The notes under the pieces: generated by a model
Databases searched by the model: none
Told to the model about the DNA's origin: nothing
The model's input: the letters and a program-made list of their open reading frames with translations, nothing else
Position numbers and translations under genes: made by a program
Source of the DNA: Streptomyces sp. NRRL S-337
Lineage (GTDB): Bacteria > Actinomycetota > Actinomycetes > Streptomycetales > Streptomycetaceae
DNA: 64,000 nt
Direction: 5' to 3'
NCBI RefSeq assembly: GCF_000720175.1
Contig: NZ_JOIX01000016.1
Span: forward strand, 53,440 to 117,439
In this document: piece after piece, positions 36,967-45,041 of the stretch
Layout of the letters: every line of letters starts with the position of its first letter
How positions within the stretch are numbered: position 1 is the stretch's first letter

Positions 36967-37641
36967 TCACCTCTCGCGGTCGAGCGGCTCCAGCTCGTCG
37001 TCGTCGCCCAGCTCCTCGTCGAAGACGGCGCTGACGTCGAAGCGGCACACCACCCGCTGCGGATCCGCCTGGTCGAACGGCGCGGAGAGCCACTCGCCCG
37101 GTTCGGCGGGTTCGTCGGCGGCCGCCACCCACAGCGTGGAGTCGCCCTCCTCCAGGCCGAACTCCTTGTGGCGGGAGGCGATCTCATCGGGTTCGAACTC
37201 CCCGAAGAGCACCCCCAGCGCCGCATGGACGCTGCTGCCGACGACCGCGGCGGCGTCGGCGGAGGGGCCCGCCGCCTCATCGGCGGCATCCGGATCGAGG
37301 TCCGCGATGCGCTGCGCCTGGTGCAGCAGCCGCTGCGGTTCGGCGACGGTGTAGTCGCGCCGGATCAGCACGCTGAGCGCACTGGGATCCTCCGGGCCCG
37401 CGTACGCGGGCAGCGCCTCGCTACCGGGGATCTCGAAGGGGGTGACCTCGTCGTAGGTGTCGTAGAGCAGCTCGTCGTACACCTCGGCCGCGGCGGCGAG
37501 CTCGTCGAACGCGGCGTAGACAGCCGGATCGTCCTCCCCCGAGCGGCGTTCGACCGCGTCGAGGTGACGGTCCAGCGCGGCTTTGACCGCCTCGGCGGCG
37601 GCACGTACCTCGTCAGCGGAAGGCTGCGCAGCATCAGACAT
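36967..37641 (-). CDS. Conserved hypothetical acidic protein
   Basis: 224-aa acidic, Ala/Glu/Asp-rich protein with no signal peptide or membrane segment. A helical N-terminal half (AAEAVKAALDRHLDAVERRSG) is followed by FEIPGSEALPAY and a C-terminal part ending with many acidic residues (DEELGDDDELEPL). I recognise no catalytic motif; it looks like a conserved Streptomyces cytoplasmic protein of unknown function. ATG at 37641; the frame extends upstream across the divergent DUF5703 gene. Shares the terminator with the RecD2-like gene. Confidence 0.75.
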   Translation of the reverse strand: MSDAAQPSADEVRAAAEAVKAALDRHLDAVERRSGEDDPAVYAAFDELAAAAEVYDELLYDTYDEVTPFEIPGSEALPAYAGPEDPSALSVLIRRDYTVAEPQRLLHQAQRIADLDPDAADEAAGPSADAAAVVGSSVHAALGVLFGEFEPDEIASRHKEFGLEEGDSTLWVAAADEPAEPGEWLSAPFDQADPQRVVCRFDVSAVFDEELGDDDELEPLDRER

Positions 37642-37688
37642 AGTGCAGACGCTATCCGTACCGGGGCCGGTCCCGCACAATAGATGCG

Positions 37689-37877
37689 ATGCCGGAATAC
37701 GAATTCTGCGATGTGTACGTGCCACGGGGCGTTTCCCGGAAGGCCACCACACGCTTGCTGACCGACCATGCCGAGTACGGACACTGGGAGTTGGACCGTC
37801 TGCGGCTGAATCCGGACGGCAGCCGCAAGGTGCGGCTGCGCCGCCGGATCATCCGACAGCTCCGCGCCACGTGGTGA
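37689..37877 (+). CDS. DUF5703-family small protein
   Basis: 62-aa basic protein that matches the short actinobacterial DUF5703 family from its first residues (MPEYEFCDVYVPRGVSRKA) to an Arg-rich end (VRLRRRIIRQ). Function unknown. It starts at an ATG 47 bp from the divergent hypothetical gene and is followed by a terminator hairpin, which supports its being a real short gene. No clear ribosome-binding site is visible, so a leaderless or nearly leaderless transcript is possible. Confidence 0.87.
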   Translation: MPEYEFCDVYVPRGVSRKATTRLLTDHAEYGHWELDRLRLNPDGSRKVRLRRRIIRQLRATW

Positions 37878-37910
37878 TCATCACCGGCGCGTGAACAGCA
37901 GAGCGGGCCC

Positions 37911-37930
37911 CGCCTCGGCAGGGCCCGCTC
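37911..37930 (+). terminator. Terminator after the DUF5703 gene
   Basis: The sequences GAGCGGGCCC and GGGCCCGCTC flank a short CGCCTCGGCA loop; the right arm ends at 37930. Ten perfect base pairs, 33 nt after the stop. Confidence 0.65.
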
Positions 37931-38010
37931 CTCGGTGCGCTCATGCGCGCTCAGCTACCGCTCGTCACACAGCGCCGACCGTCGCATGATCGCCGCGTGA
38001 GCGCCGCCGT

Positions 38011-38919
38011 TCACCGGCCGGCGGCACGCGCCTTGCGGTACAGCACCGCGCCCCCGAGCAGCATCCCGGCGGCGGCCGGAATCGCGAAACCGGCCGCGCC
38101 GGCGCCGGTCTCCGCGAGCTGCTGCCGGGGAGCCGGCACGACCTGGCTGTGCGGCGCGGTCTGCGGCTGCACTGCCGGGGTGTGCCCGCCGCCCTGCGGG
38201 GTGGCCGGGTGGTGCGGCTTGCCCGGGTGCTGCTGCTCCGGGTGGTGCGGCTTCCCGGGGTGGTGCGGGTGGTGCCCCGTGTGGTCGCCGGTGCCGGGGT
38301 GGTGCGGCTTCCCGGGGTGATGGGGCTGGCCCGGGTGGTGCGGCTTCCCGGGGTGGTGCGGATGTCCCGGGTGCTGCGGGTTGCCGGGCTGGTGGGGCTG
38401 GCCCGGCTGGTGCGGACGGCCCGGTACCGGCGCGTCGTTGGCGCAGTCGTTGCCGAAGACCGGGTTCAGCAGACCGACCACCGAAACGCTGTTGCCGCAG
38501 GCGTTGACCGGGACGTCGACCGGCGCCTGGACGTTGTTGCCGGAACCCACACCGGGTGAGTTCGCGGTGCCGCCCGCGGCGCTGGCGCCACCGTGGTGGC
38601 CGCCCCCGCCCTGGTGGTGGCCACCCTGGTGGTGGCCCCCTTGGTGCGGGCCGCCCGGGTGTCCGGTGTGGTGGCCGCCGTCGTTGGCGCAGTGGTTGCC
38701 GAACGCGGGGTTCAGCAGCCCGACGACATTGACGGTGTTGCCACAGGCGTTCACCGGGATGTGCAGCGGTACTTGGACGTTGTTGCCGGATCCCACGCCG
38801 GGCGAGTTCGCCGCGCCGCCGACGGCCCCCGCATCCGCGTGTGCGTAGCCGGCGACCGCGGCGAGTACACCGCCGGCCGCCGCCATGGTGATCAGGCCCT
38901 TCCGTGCGACCTGTCTCAT
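38011..38919 (-). CDS. chpC: Long chaplin with two chaplin domains and sortase anchor
   Basis: 302-aa surface protein that should be exported and covalently attached to the cell wall, where chaplins assemble into the amyloid-like hydrophobic sheath of aerial hyphae and spores. Signal peptide residues 1-28; chaplin domain 1 about 29-80 (SPGVGSGNNVQVPLHIPVN with two Cys); His/Gly-rich linker; chaplin domain 2 about 113-165. Then a Pro/His linker of repeated HPGKPHHPGQ-like units, and a sortase signal LAETG at residue 268 followed by a membrane segment and Arg-rich tail. Adjacent to a short chaplin, as chpC and chpH are in S. coelicolor; ChpA or ChpB orthology cannot be excluded. The His-rich linkers are unusually long. 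Confidence 0.93.
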   Translation of the reverse strand: MRQVARKGLITMAAAGGVLAAVAGYAHADAGAVGGAANSPGVGSGNNVQVPLHIPVNACGNTVNVVGLLNPAFGNHCANDGGHHTGHPGGPHQGGHHQGGHHQGGGGHHGGASAAGGTANSPGVGSGNNVQAPVDVPVNACGNSVSVVGLLNPVFGNDCANDAPVPGRPHQPGQPHQPGNPQHPGHPHHPGKPHHPGQPHHPGKPHHPGTGDHTGHHPHHPGKPHHPEQQHPGKPHHPATPQGGGHTPAVQPQTAPHSQVVPAPRQQLAETGAGAAGFAIPAAAGMLLGGAVLYRKARAAGR

Positions 38920-39104
38920 ATATTTATTCCCCTGCCTAGTGCCTTACAGGAATGCGTGCGCGCGGCGATCCCCCGGGGAGACCGGAGGATCATCCGCCCG
39001 CCCACCGAAATACCCAGAGGCCCCGAATGCGTGCCACGCATCACGGAGCCGAACCGGATCTGACCCTTACGGGTGCAGGTACAACGTCAAACGGCGTCAG
39101 AAAG

Positions 39105-39338
39105 TCACTTGTTGACGCAGTAGTTGCCGAAGGTCGGGTTCAGCAGACCGACCACGGAGATCGTGTTGCCGCAGGCGTTCACTGGAACGTGCACCGGCAC
39201 CTGGACGACGTTGCCGGACACGACGCCCGGAGAGTTCACGGCAGCGCCCTGGGCACCCGCGTCGGCGGCGGCCAGGCCCGCACCGGCGAGCACCAGACCA
39301 CCGGTGGCCGCCGCAGCAGCGACGATCTTCTTCAGCAT
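39105..39338 (-). CDS. chpH: Short chaplin
   Basis: 77-aa secreted chaplin. Signal peptide about 1-25 (KKIVAAAAATGGLVLAGAGL), then a single chaplin domain (SPGVVSGNVVQVPVHVPVN, CGNTISVVGLLNP) with the conserved cysteine pair in ACGNT and NYCVNK. Closest in wording to ChpH of S. coelicolor. The ATG at 39338 has GGAGG 4-5 nt upstream. Secreted monomers polymerise at air-water interfaces and lower surface tension during aerial growth. Upstream of the long chaplin in the same orientation with 185 bp between, so each may have its own promoter. Confidence 0.96.
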   Translation of the reverse strand: MLKKIVAAAAATGGLVLAGAGLAAADAGAQGAAVNSPGVVSGNVVQVPVHVPVNACGNTISVVGLLNPTFGNYCVNK

Positions 39339-39511
39339 GTGTCCTCCTAGTAGGCAATGCGGTCCCAGCCGCGGACCGCACACCCTGCAACGAGGAAAAG
39401 GACGTTGAAGCTACGAACACATCAAAGCGTTCACTCTTTCCGGCGACACCGGCGCGAACGGCAGGAAATGCGCGCCGATTTCGGCTTCGGCGGCCCCTCC
39501 GCCCGCGGGTT

Positions 39512-40837
39512 TCAGCTCTGTTCGATGAACCGGTCGAGCACCCGCACCCCGAACTTCAGTCCGTCCACCGGAACCCGCTCGTCCACGCCGTGGAACATTC
39601 CGGCGAAGTCCAGCTCCGGCGGCAGCTTCAGCGGCGCAAAGCCGAATCCCCGGATTCCCAGGTCGTCGAACGACTTGGCGTCCGTACCGGCGGACAGCAT
39701 GTACGGCACCGCGCGCGCGATCGGGTCCTCGGCCTGCAGCGCCGACTGCATCGCCGCGACCAGCGCCCCGTCGAACGTGGTCTCCAGCGCCTTGTCCGCG
39801 TGCACGTCCTCGCGCTTGACCCGCGGGCCGAGGATCCGGTCCAGGTCGGCCAGGAACTCCTCCTCGTAGCCCGGCAGGAAGCGCCCGTCGACGTGCGCGG
39901 TGGCCTGCCCGGGGATCACGTTGACCTTGTACCCGGCGCCCAGCTGCGTGGGGTTGGCGGTGTTCCGGAGCGAGGCGCCGATCAGCTTGGCGATGCCGCC
40001 GAGCTTCGCCAGCGTGCCGTCCATGTCCTCCGGGTCGAGCTCGGTGCCCAGCGCGTCGCCGAGCTCGTCCAGGAAGACCCGCAGCGTCTTGGTCACCCGC
40101 ACCGGGAACTCGTACCGCCCCAACCGTCCGACCGCCTCGGAGAGTTCGGTGATCGCGTTGTCCTTGTGGATCATCGAGCCGTGGCCGGCCGAGCCGTCCA
40201 CGGTCAGCTTCATCCAGTGCATGCCCTTCTGGGCCGTCTCGATCAGGTACAGCCGCAGCTGCTCGTTGACCGTGAAGGAGAAGCCGCCGACCTCACTGAT
40301 CGCCTCGGTCACCCCCTCGAAGAGCTCCGGGTGGTGGTCGACGAGGTACCGCGCGCCGTAGGTGCCGCCCGCCTCCTCGTCCGCGAGGAACGCCAGCACG
40401 ATGTCCCGCGGCGGCTTGCGGCCGGTGCGCAGCCGGTCCCGGACGACGGCCAGCGTCATCGCGTCCATGTCCTTCATGTCGACCGCGCCGCGCCCCCAGA
40501 CGCACCCGTCCGCGATCTCCCCGGAGAACGGGTGGTGGGTCCAGTCGGCGGCGTTGGCCGGCACGACGTCGGTGTGGCCGTGGATGAGCAGCGCGGGCCG
40601 GGAGCGGTCCTCGCCCTCGATGCGGGCGACGGTCGACGCGCGCCCCTTGTGCGACTCGAAGATCCGCGGCTCCAGGCCGACCTCGGCGAGCTTCTCCGCG
40701 ACGTACTCGGCGGCGGCCCGCTCACCGGGGCCCGAGTGGTCGCCGTAGTTGCTGGTGTCGATCCTGATCAGATCCCGGCACAGGTCGACGACCTCGTCCT
40801 CGCCGGTCACCGTACGGGCCGGCTGTGACTCGATCAC
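39512..40837 (-). CDS. M20-family metallopeptidase
   Basis: 441-aa M20/M25/M40 dipeptidase/deacylase-type enzyme. Zinc-binding and catalytic residues appear in order: LIHGHTDVVPA (metal His and catalytic Asp), WGRGAVDMKD (bridging Asp), FLADEEAGG (catalytic and metal Glu pair), then the dimerisation lid domain and MFHGVDERVP with the last His. GTG at 40837 with GGAGG 4 nt upstream; the frame continues upstream without support. Monocistronic. Substrate, probably an N-acyl amino acid or dipeptide, not resolved. Confidence 0.9.
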   Translation of the reverse strand: MIESQPARTVTGEDEVVDLCRDLIRIDTSNYGDHSGPGERAAAEYVAEKLAEVGLEPRIFESHKGRASTVARIEGEDRSRPALLIHGHTDVVPANAADWTHHPFSGEIADGCVWGRGAVDMKDMDAMTLAVVRDRLRTGRKPPRDIVLAFLADEEAGGTYGARYLVDHHPELFEGVTEAISEVGGFSFTVNEQLRLYLIETAQKGMHWMKLTVDGSAGHGSMIHKDNAITELSEAVGRLGRYEFPVRVTKTLRVFLDELGDALGTELDPEDMDGTLAKLGGIAKLIGASLRNTANPTQLGAGYKVNVIPGQATAHVDGRFLPGYEEEFLADLDRILGPRVKREDVHADKALETTFDGALVAAMQSALQAEDPIARAVPYMLSAGTDAKSFDDLGIRGFGFAPLKLPPELDFAGMFHGVDERVPVDGLKFGVRVLDRFIEQS

Positions 40838-41068
40838 GCTGCCTCCTCTTGGTTCACGGCCGCGTCGCGCGCCCCGAGGCGCCCGGTCCGCGGCGGGGGT
40901 CCACCGCCATCCTCCACCCCGGCCGCGCTCCGCCCAAGGCCGCAATACTCCCGACATCCGCTGGTCACAGGCCCGCACCCGGCGGACTGCACGGGTGATC
41001 GACCACCCCCGAACGTTTGCTATTGTTTTCCACGTCGGAACGGCCCAGGCCGCACCGGCAGACACCTG

Positions 41069-41153
41069 GTCCGGGTGGCGGAATGGCAGACGCGCTAGCT
41101 TGAGGTGCTAGTGCCCTTTATCGGGCGTGGGGGTTCAAGTCCCCCCTCGGACA
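41069..41153 (+). tRNA. tRNA-Leu(GAG)
   Basis: 85-nt class II tRNA. Acceptor arms GTCCGGG / CTCGGAC pair with one G-U; anticodon loop TTGAGGT within CTAGC/GCTAG gives anticodon GAG, reading CUC leucine codons. It has the long variable arm of leucine tRNAs (TGCCCTTTATCGGGCG) and a standard T-arm GGGGGTTCAAGTCCCCC. CCA is not encoded. tRNA genes are common integration sites, and recombinase remnants follow. Confidence 0.96.
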
Positions 41154-41166
41154 CTCTGCATAGGTA

Positions 41167-41214
41167 CATGCTGAAGAGGGTTGTGACTCTGTCGTCACAA
41201 CCCTCTTCAGCATG
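41167..41214 (+). terminator. Perfect 20-bp hairpin after tRNA-Leu
   Basis: Arms 41167-41186 and 41195-41214 are fully complementary over 20 bp around an 8-nt loop, 13 nt past the tRNA. Most likely the tRNA terminator, and bidirectional by symmetry. Confidence 0.7.
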
Positions 41215-41219
41215 AGTGC

Positions 41220-41535
41220 GCCAAGGCACAGCAAGCCCGAAGCCCTGGCACAGGGGCCCTGGACTCGACAGCGCGGCAGCGAGGAGCCGATCAGTCATCG
41301 CACCGAGTTCGGTGATCATGCACGTGATCCGCGCTGCGTGAGGGCTCGGGCCGGCTGTCGCCGCGGCGAGGAGATCTTGCTCAGCAGAGACTCGCAGAGA
41401 CTCTCTCGGCTTGGCCCTGATTGATCCACCTGGCGAAGAGTTGGGGGCGGCTCCGGCGTCGAGCGCGGCCCGGCGCTGGGTGATGCACCGGTTGCATTCA
41501 GTGATCCCGCGTCGAGCGGCCGCAGCAGCTGTCAC
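41220..41535 (-). pseudogene. Decayed C-terminal fragment of a serine site-specific recombinase
   Basis: On the minus strand, pieces resembling the C-terminal coiled-coil end of large serine integrases follow one another but switch frame. ECNRCITQRRAALDAGA is in one frame and LFARWINQGQAERVSASL in another; MITELGAMTDRLLAAA then returns to the first, followed by LCQGFGLAVP. Such integrases typically read as an RAALDAGADP...VAGWIAETQAERA stretch followed by LVTELGD..VLA...ADKA..Y..LGLRLTY. The catalytic N-terminal domain is absent. Probably the scar of an integrated element next to the tRNA. Based on remembered family wording, not alignment. Confidence 0.5.
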
Positions 41536-41746
41536 CTCAGGGACTGTGTGACCTGCCTTACCCCCGCTCGGCGTCTCGGACGGAGTCCTTCAGCAGGGAG
41601 GCGGGAAGACGTCCGACGGGAGACGTGAGGACGGGTGGTACCCCGGGGTACGGTGCGGAGCAGATAGGCATGGGCGGTGCGGGCCTCGGGGAAAAGGATC
41701 GAATCCGTCTGGACCGTCGTGCCCACCGCCCTCCCCAGCGTGACGA
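41536..41746. other. Intergenic region of the tRNA-linked island
   Basis: About 210 bp between the recombinase remnant and the next decayed frame. No gene, hairpin or repeat that I can support. Confidence 0.3.
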
Positions 41747-42316
41747 TCACCGTGACTCGCACCCCGGCCCGCGCGCTCGCGCCCCGCGTCGATGCGCTGC
41801 CATGGCCACCAGCTCCGGCACCGACTCCGCCAGCTCGCCCAGCAACGTCGCCGACCGACCCGCCTGCTGCTCGGCCGCCATCACCAGTGCAGCCACCACC
41901 ACATCCCCCAACGGATCATCCACCTCTACGGCGAACGGGTCCTGGCGGTTCTCGATGGAGAACCAGCCGTAGAAGACAAGCACATCCCGCCGGCTCGGGC
42001 TTCTTGCTGCGCGGCACTGTTCGCCAACCCAACCGCGTTGGCGCCGGGGCTGATTTGACGGAACAGCTCGTCCCAGCGGAAGTCGGGACGAATGTGTGGA
42101 GGTGGCCGTAGATGGCTCCGGGCGCACCCCGTACGTGAGGCCTGGAGGCGCCTTGAGGCTGCTCCCTGACCTTCCCCTCAACAGCATGGAAAGTCCTTCG
42201 TAGAGGCCGTGAAGACGGTCTCCGATGCCGGAGGGATCAAGCCAACGTTGGTGACTCCTCCGCGCCATGAGGAACTGTTCGTGGGTTGAGAACGTCTGAC
42301 AGGCCGGTACGAGCAA
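41747..42316 (-). pseudogene. Decayed or frameshifted unknown gene
   Basis: A minus-strand frame with coding-like segments split over two frames. DFRWDELFRQISPGANAVG and LANSAAQQEARAGG lie in one; VLVFYGWFSIENRQDP, VVVAALVMAAEQQAGRSATL and LGELAESVPELVAMAAHR in another; GIGDRLHGLYEGLSMLL lies upstream. No good start codon or ribosome-binding site. A GTG at 41983 would give a 78-aa product from the last part alone. I recognise no family. It reads as a gene broken by indels, though a small intact gene at 41747-41983 cannot be excluded. Confidence 0.33.
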
Positions 42317-42340
42317 GATCAGCAGGGGGAGCTTCTTCGC

Positions 42341-44161
42341 GTGGGTGTAGTACTGCCGGGGTGGGCGGACGAGATACTCGACATCATCGGTGTGTCGTGG
42401 CCGAACGTGAATGAGGACGATTACCGCGAGATGGCCGACGCCATGCGGGAGTTCGCCGACGACATCGACGAGGGCTCAGGAGAAGCGCACCAGGCGATCC
42501 AGAGTTTGGTTTCCTCGGCCGGCGGCTCGCTGGCCGTCGAGGCGCTGAACGCTCACTGGGGCAAGGTCAACGGCACCCACCTACGGAACCTCGCCGAGTG
42601 TGGCCGGCTGGCGGCCACGGCCATGGACGGCGTCGCTGTTCTCATCGAGGGAGCCAAGCTGGGCGCAATCGTTCAGTTGGGCATCCTGGCGGCCGAGGTG
42701 ATCGCCGCGCAGGCGGCGGCGCCGTTCACCCTGGGGCTGTCCGAGGTGGGTGCTCTGGCCGCTACGCAGGCGACCCGAATGATCGTGAAGCGGCTGTTCA
42801 AGGAGGTATGCCAGCAGGTCGCCGAACAGGTCATCAGTATCGCGCTGACGCCCGTGGAGGAGGCACTCGGCGCGATGGTCGGCGATCTGGTCGTCCAGCT
42901 GGGCGCGAACGCTCTCGGTGTCCAGGACGGCGTTGATCTCAAACACACGGCACAGGCCGGGAAAGACGGCTTCCACCAGGGTGTACGAGACGCCAAGGAC
43001 TCCGCCAAGTCTGCTGCGGACAACCCCATGGAGCTGCTCAGCGCGAGTGGCGGTAGCGGTGGCCGGACCGGTGGCGGTAGCGGTAGTGGTAGCGGATTCA
43101 GCTTCGATCCGGACGAGCATGACCGAGCCGTGACTGGCCTGCAGAGCGCGGGCGGGACGTTCCGCAACAAGGCCGGCGGCAAGATCGGCAGGGCCAAGAG
43201 CCACCATGGCCGCACGCGGGGCAAGGATGCCATCGCCAACGCTGCCAATGTCATGCTCGACAAGGTAATCGAGGGCATCGAGGAGGGCGTCAAAAAAACT
43301 GCCAAGCACCTTGATGACAACATGACCCGCGGCGTCAAACAGATGGCCAAAAACCATCACGACAACGATCAGAAGCTCGCGTCGCACTTCTCTGGTCTCG
43401 GTAAAAGCGGGAAGGACCCCAAGTCGCCGCATTCCGGAGGGAGCGGAGAAGGCGGAGGGAACTCCGGCAAAGGGAAGCCGCCCCTGGGGGCCGGCTCAGG
43501 CAGGAACCCTTGGTGGCATGGCCACAGTGCCGATGAGATGCGTCATCACCGGCGGGATCCTGTGGATGTTTCCAGTATGGATCGCAAGACTCAACTGGAC
43601 TCCTTGGAGCAGGAGTCCGGAAAGCTTGCGGATGATGCCCGGGCGGCCGACCCGAACAGCTCTACGCCAGGGAAGGACTACCGTAAGGATGGTTGTGCCG
43701 GAAGTTTTCTGCACGACGGAACCATTACCGCACACACAAGTTCGGTGAGGCGCAAGGTTTCCCAGACGCAACAGGAAATTGATTCAGGCGCTGCACCACC
43801 GACTCCACAGGAGCACCCCAAGGCACATCCGGCACTACAACAGCTCCTGGACGACATCAAAGCAAGGCAAGAGGCCGATGGGAAGAGGCCCGGAGTCGGC
43901 CACGGAAACTGTGCTGAAGTAGCGCTGGTCTCGGACCGCCTGCACCAGATGGATCCGACAGGGACTACGATCAGGACCCCGGATGATGCCAGACGAGCCC
44001 TTGAGGGCGGCGTCATGCACACTCGTCAGATAGGTGACCTGAAGGAGAGAGATCCGGAAACGGGGAAGAAGGTCACGACACTCAAACATGGAGACTTCAA
44101 ACCGCCATGCAGGTCTTGCGAGCATATGCTGCCAGCGCTTGGCATATCCGTCCATGGTTGA
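42341..44161 (+). CDS. WXG100-type polymorphic toxin with C-terminal YwqJ-like deaminase domain
   Basis: 606-aa toxin probably exported by a type VII (ESX-like) system. Residues 1-100 form a WXG100-like helical domain (PGWADEILDIIGVSWPNV, HWGKVNGTHLRNL). A hydrophobic Ala-rich region (about 105-195), a Gly/Ser linker (near 235-250) and a charged middle follow. The C-terminal 80-130 residues are a cytidine-deaminase-fold toxin of the YwqJ type: GNCAEVALVSDRL with Cys524-Ala-Glu as first zinc/catalytic motif, and PPCRSC (Cys590, Cys593) as the second. GTG at 42341 after AGGGGGAG. The next gene encodes its likely SUKH-3 immunity protein. Visibly lower GC than the core genes from about 43.2 kb on, suggesting toxin-tip exchange. 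Target nucleic acid or nucleotide unknown. Confidence 0.85.
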   Translation: MGVVLPGWADEILDIIGVSWPNVNEDDYREMADAMREFADDIDEGSGEAHQAIQSLVSSAGGSLAVEALNAHWGKVNGTHLRNLAECGRLAATAMDGVAVLIEGAKLGAIVQLGILAAEVIAAQAAAPFTLGLSEVGALAATQATRMIVKRLFKEVCQQVAEQVISIALTPVEEALGAMVGDLVVQLGANALGVQDGVDLKHTAQAGKDGFHQGVRDAKDSAKSAADNPMELLSASGGSGGRTGGGSGSGSGFSFDPDEHDRAVTGLQSAGGTFRNKAGGKIGRAKSHHGRTRGKDAIANAANVMLDKVIEGIEEGVKKTAKHLDDNMTRGVKQMAKNHHDNDQKLASHFSGLGKSGKDPKSPHSGGSGEGGGNSGKGKPPLGAGSGRNPWWHGHSADEMRHHRRDPVDVSSMDRKTQLDSLEQESGKLADDARAADPNSSTPGKDYRKDGCAGSFLHDGTITAHTSSVRRKVSQTQQEIDSGAAPPTPQEHPKAHPALQQLLDDIKARQEADGKRPGVGHGNCAEVALVSDRLHQMDPTGTTIRTPDDARRALEGGVMHTRQIGDLKERDPETGKKVTTLKHGDFKPPCRSCEHMLPALGISVHG

Positions 44162-44176
44162 TCGATAGGGGTTACC

Positions 44177-44635
44177 GTGCCTGCATCAATGTCGCGGGAT
44201 GAGATCCTGCAATGGCTCACCAGGAATGGCTGGAGCCCGGACAGAGGCATCGAGGAGAAGGCTCGCGAATTTATTTCCGAGGTGGTTGCCGAGTCCGAAA
44301 AAGAGGGCTTCTCGGCTATCCCCTTCGACGCAGCCGTGAGATTCATTACTACCTATGGGCTGCTCAAGTTGACACACCCGAGCGACCCCGAGAGTAAGTT
44401 GATCACCAACCCGACCGGCGGCTATGAGGGTGACTTCAGGGAAATCGCCGAGCTGTCAGAAGAGTTGAGCAAGCGCCTGTTCCGGATCGGGTACGACCTT
44501 CCCGACGGAGGGATCTTTGTCGTGGCCGAGGATGGAGAGTTCTATTGCATCCATCATACCGGGGCATATCGTCTCGGCTCTGATGAATTCAACTTCTTCA
44601 GCAACTGGGTGAGGGGTGACTTGCAGAGTGTCTGA
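44177..44635 (+). CDS. SUKH-3 immunity protein (first)
   Basis: 152-aa SUKH-3-family protein, expected to bind and neutralise the deaminase encoded just upstream. Family pattern: SRDEILQWLTRNGWSPDR at the N-terminus, AVRFITTYGLLKL, GYEGDFREIAELSEEL, and the hydrophobic core FVVAEDGEFYCIHHTGAYRLG. GTG at 44177 with AGGGG 6 nt upstream; an ATG four codons later is possible. Starts 15 nt after the toxin stop and overlaps the next deaminase gene by 8 nt. No signal peptide, as needed for cytoplasmic protection. Confidence 0.88.
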   Translation: MPASMSRDEILQWLTRNGWSPDRGIEEKAREFISEVVAESEKEGFSAIPFDAAVRFITTYGLLKLTHPSDPESKLITNPTGGYEGDFREIAELSEELSKRLFRIGYDLPDGGIFVVAEDGEFYCIHHTGAYRLGSDEFNFFSNWVRGDLQSV

Positions 44636-45041
44636 GCGTTGGGAAGGGACACTGATTCCTGGGACGGCATCTTCTCTCCTCGTGCAGGGGAAGATCGTCA
44701 GTCACACGAATCTGAGTGGTGACGGAACTCCCAATCTGCATCCGGCCGTGCGCAGTTACTTCGAGGAGCTGCCGGAGAGGCTGCGCGAACCGTTTCTCGG
44801 GTACTGCGCCGAATCGGCCCTCGTGTCCGATCAGCTCTGGGCCCTCGATGCCGAACGGCCGGGACATCCGCCGGTCACGCTGCAAGAGGCGGTGCCGCAT
44901 TTCCGGGGAGCCGCGATGATGTCGAAAATGATCCGTGAACACGGAGATCCTGATCACGGTCAGCCCACCGACCCCTGCCCTGCCTGCCGGGCACTTCTGG
45001 ACCGGCTCGGGATCACCTTCATCGGACGTGACGACGCATGA
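44628..45041 (+). CDS. Stand-alone YwqJ-like deaminase (second toxin or orphan toxin tip)
   Basis: 137-aa single-domain deaminase. [13 protein letters not shown] carries the first motif (Cys60-Ala-Glu) and DPCPAC (Cys117, Cys120) the second, giving a complete zinc site. It resembles the tip of the 42341-44161 toxin but has no WXG100 or other trafficking domain. GTG at 44628 chosen, with GAGGGG upstream; a GTG at 44616 is in frame. Starts inside the stop region of the first immunity gene and overlaps the second (ATGA). Could be a displaced toxin cassette awaiting recombination, an intracellular enzyme, or a partner delivered by another protein. Confidence 0.82.
   Translation: MSERWEGTLIPGTASSLLVQGKIVSHTNLSGDGTPNLHPAVRSYFEELPERLREPFLGYCAESALVSDQLWALDAERPGHPPVTLQEAVPHFRGAAMMSKMIREHGDPDHGQPTDPCPACRALLDRLGITFIGRDDA

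Noticed and set aside
38230..38420. Regular short repeats that could suggest a CRISPR array
   Set aside because: They are in-frame Pro/His-Gly codon repeats of the long chaplin linker without unique spacers.
41677..42111. Plus-strand open frames in the tRNA-linked island
   Set aside because: Opposite strand to the coding-like decayed gene; Pro/Thr/Arg-rich shadow composition.
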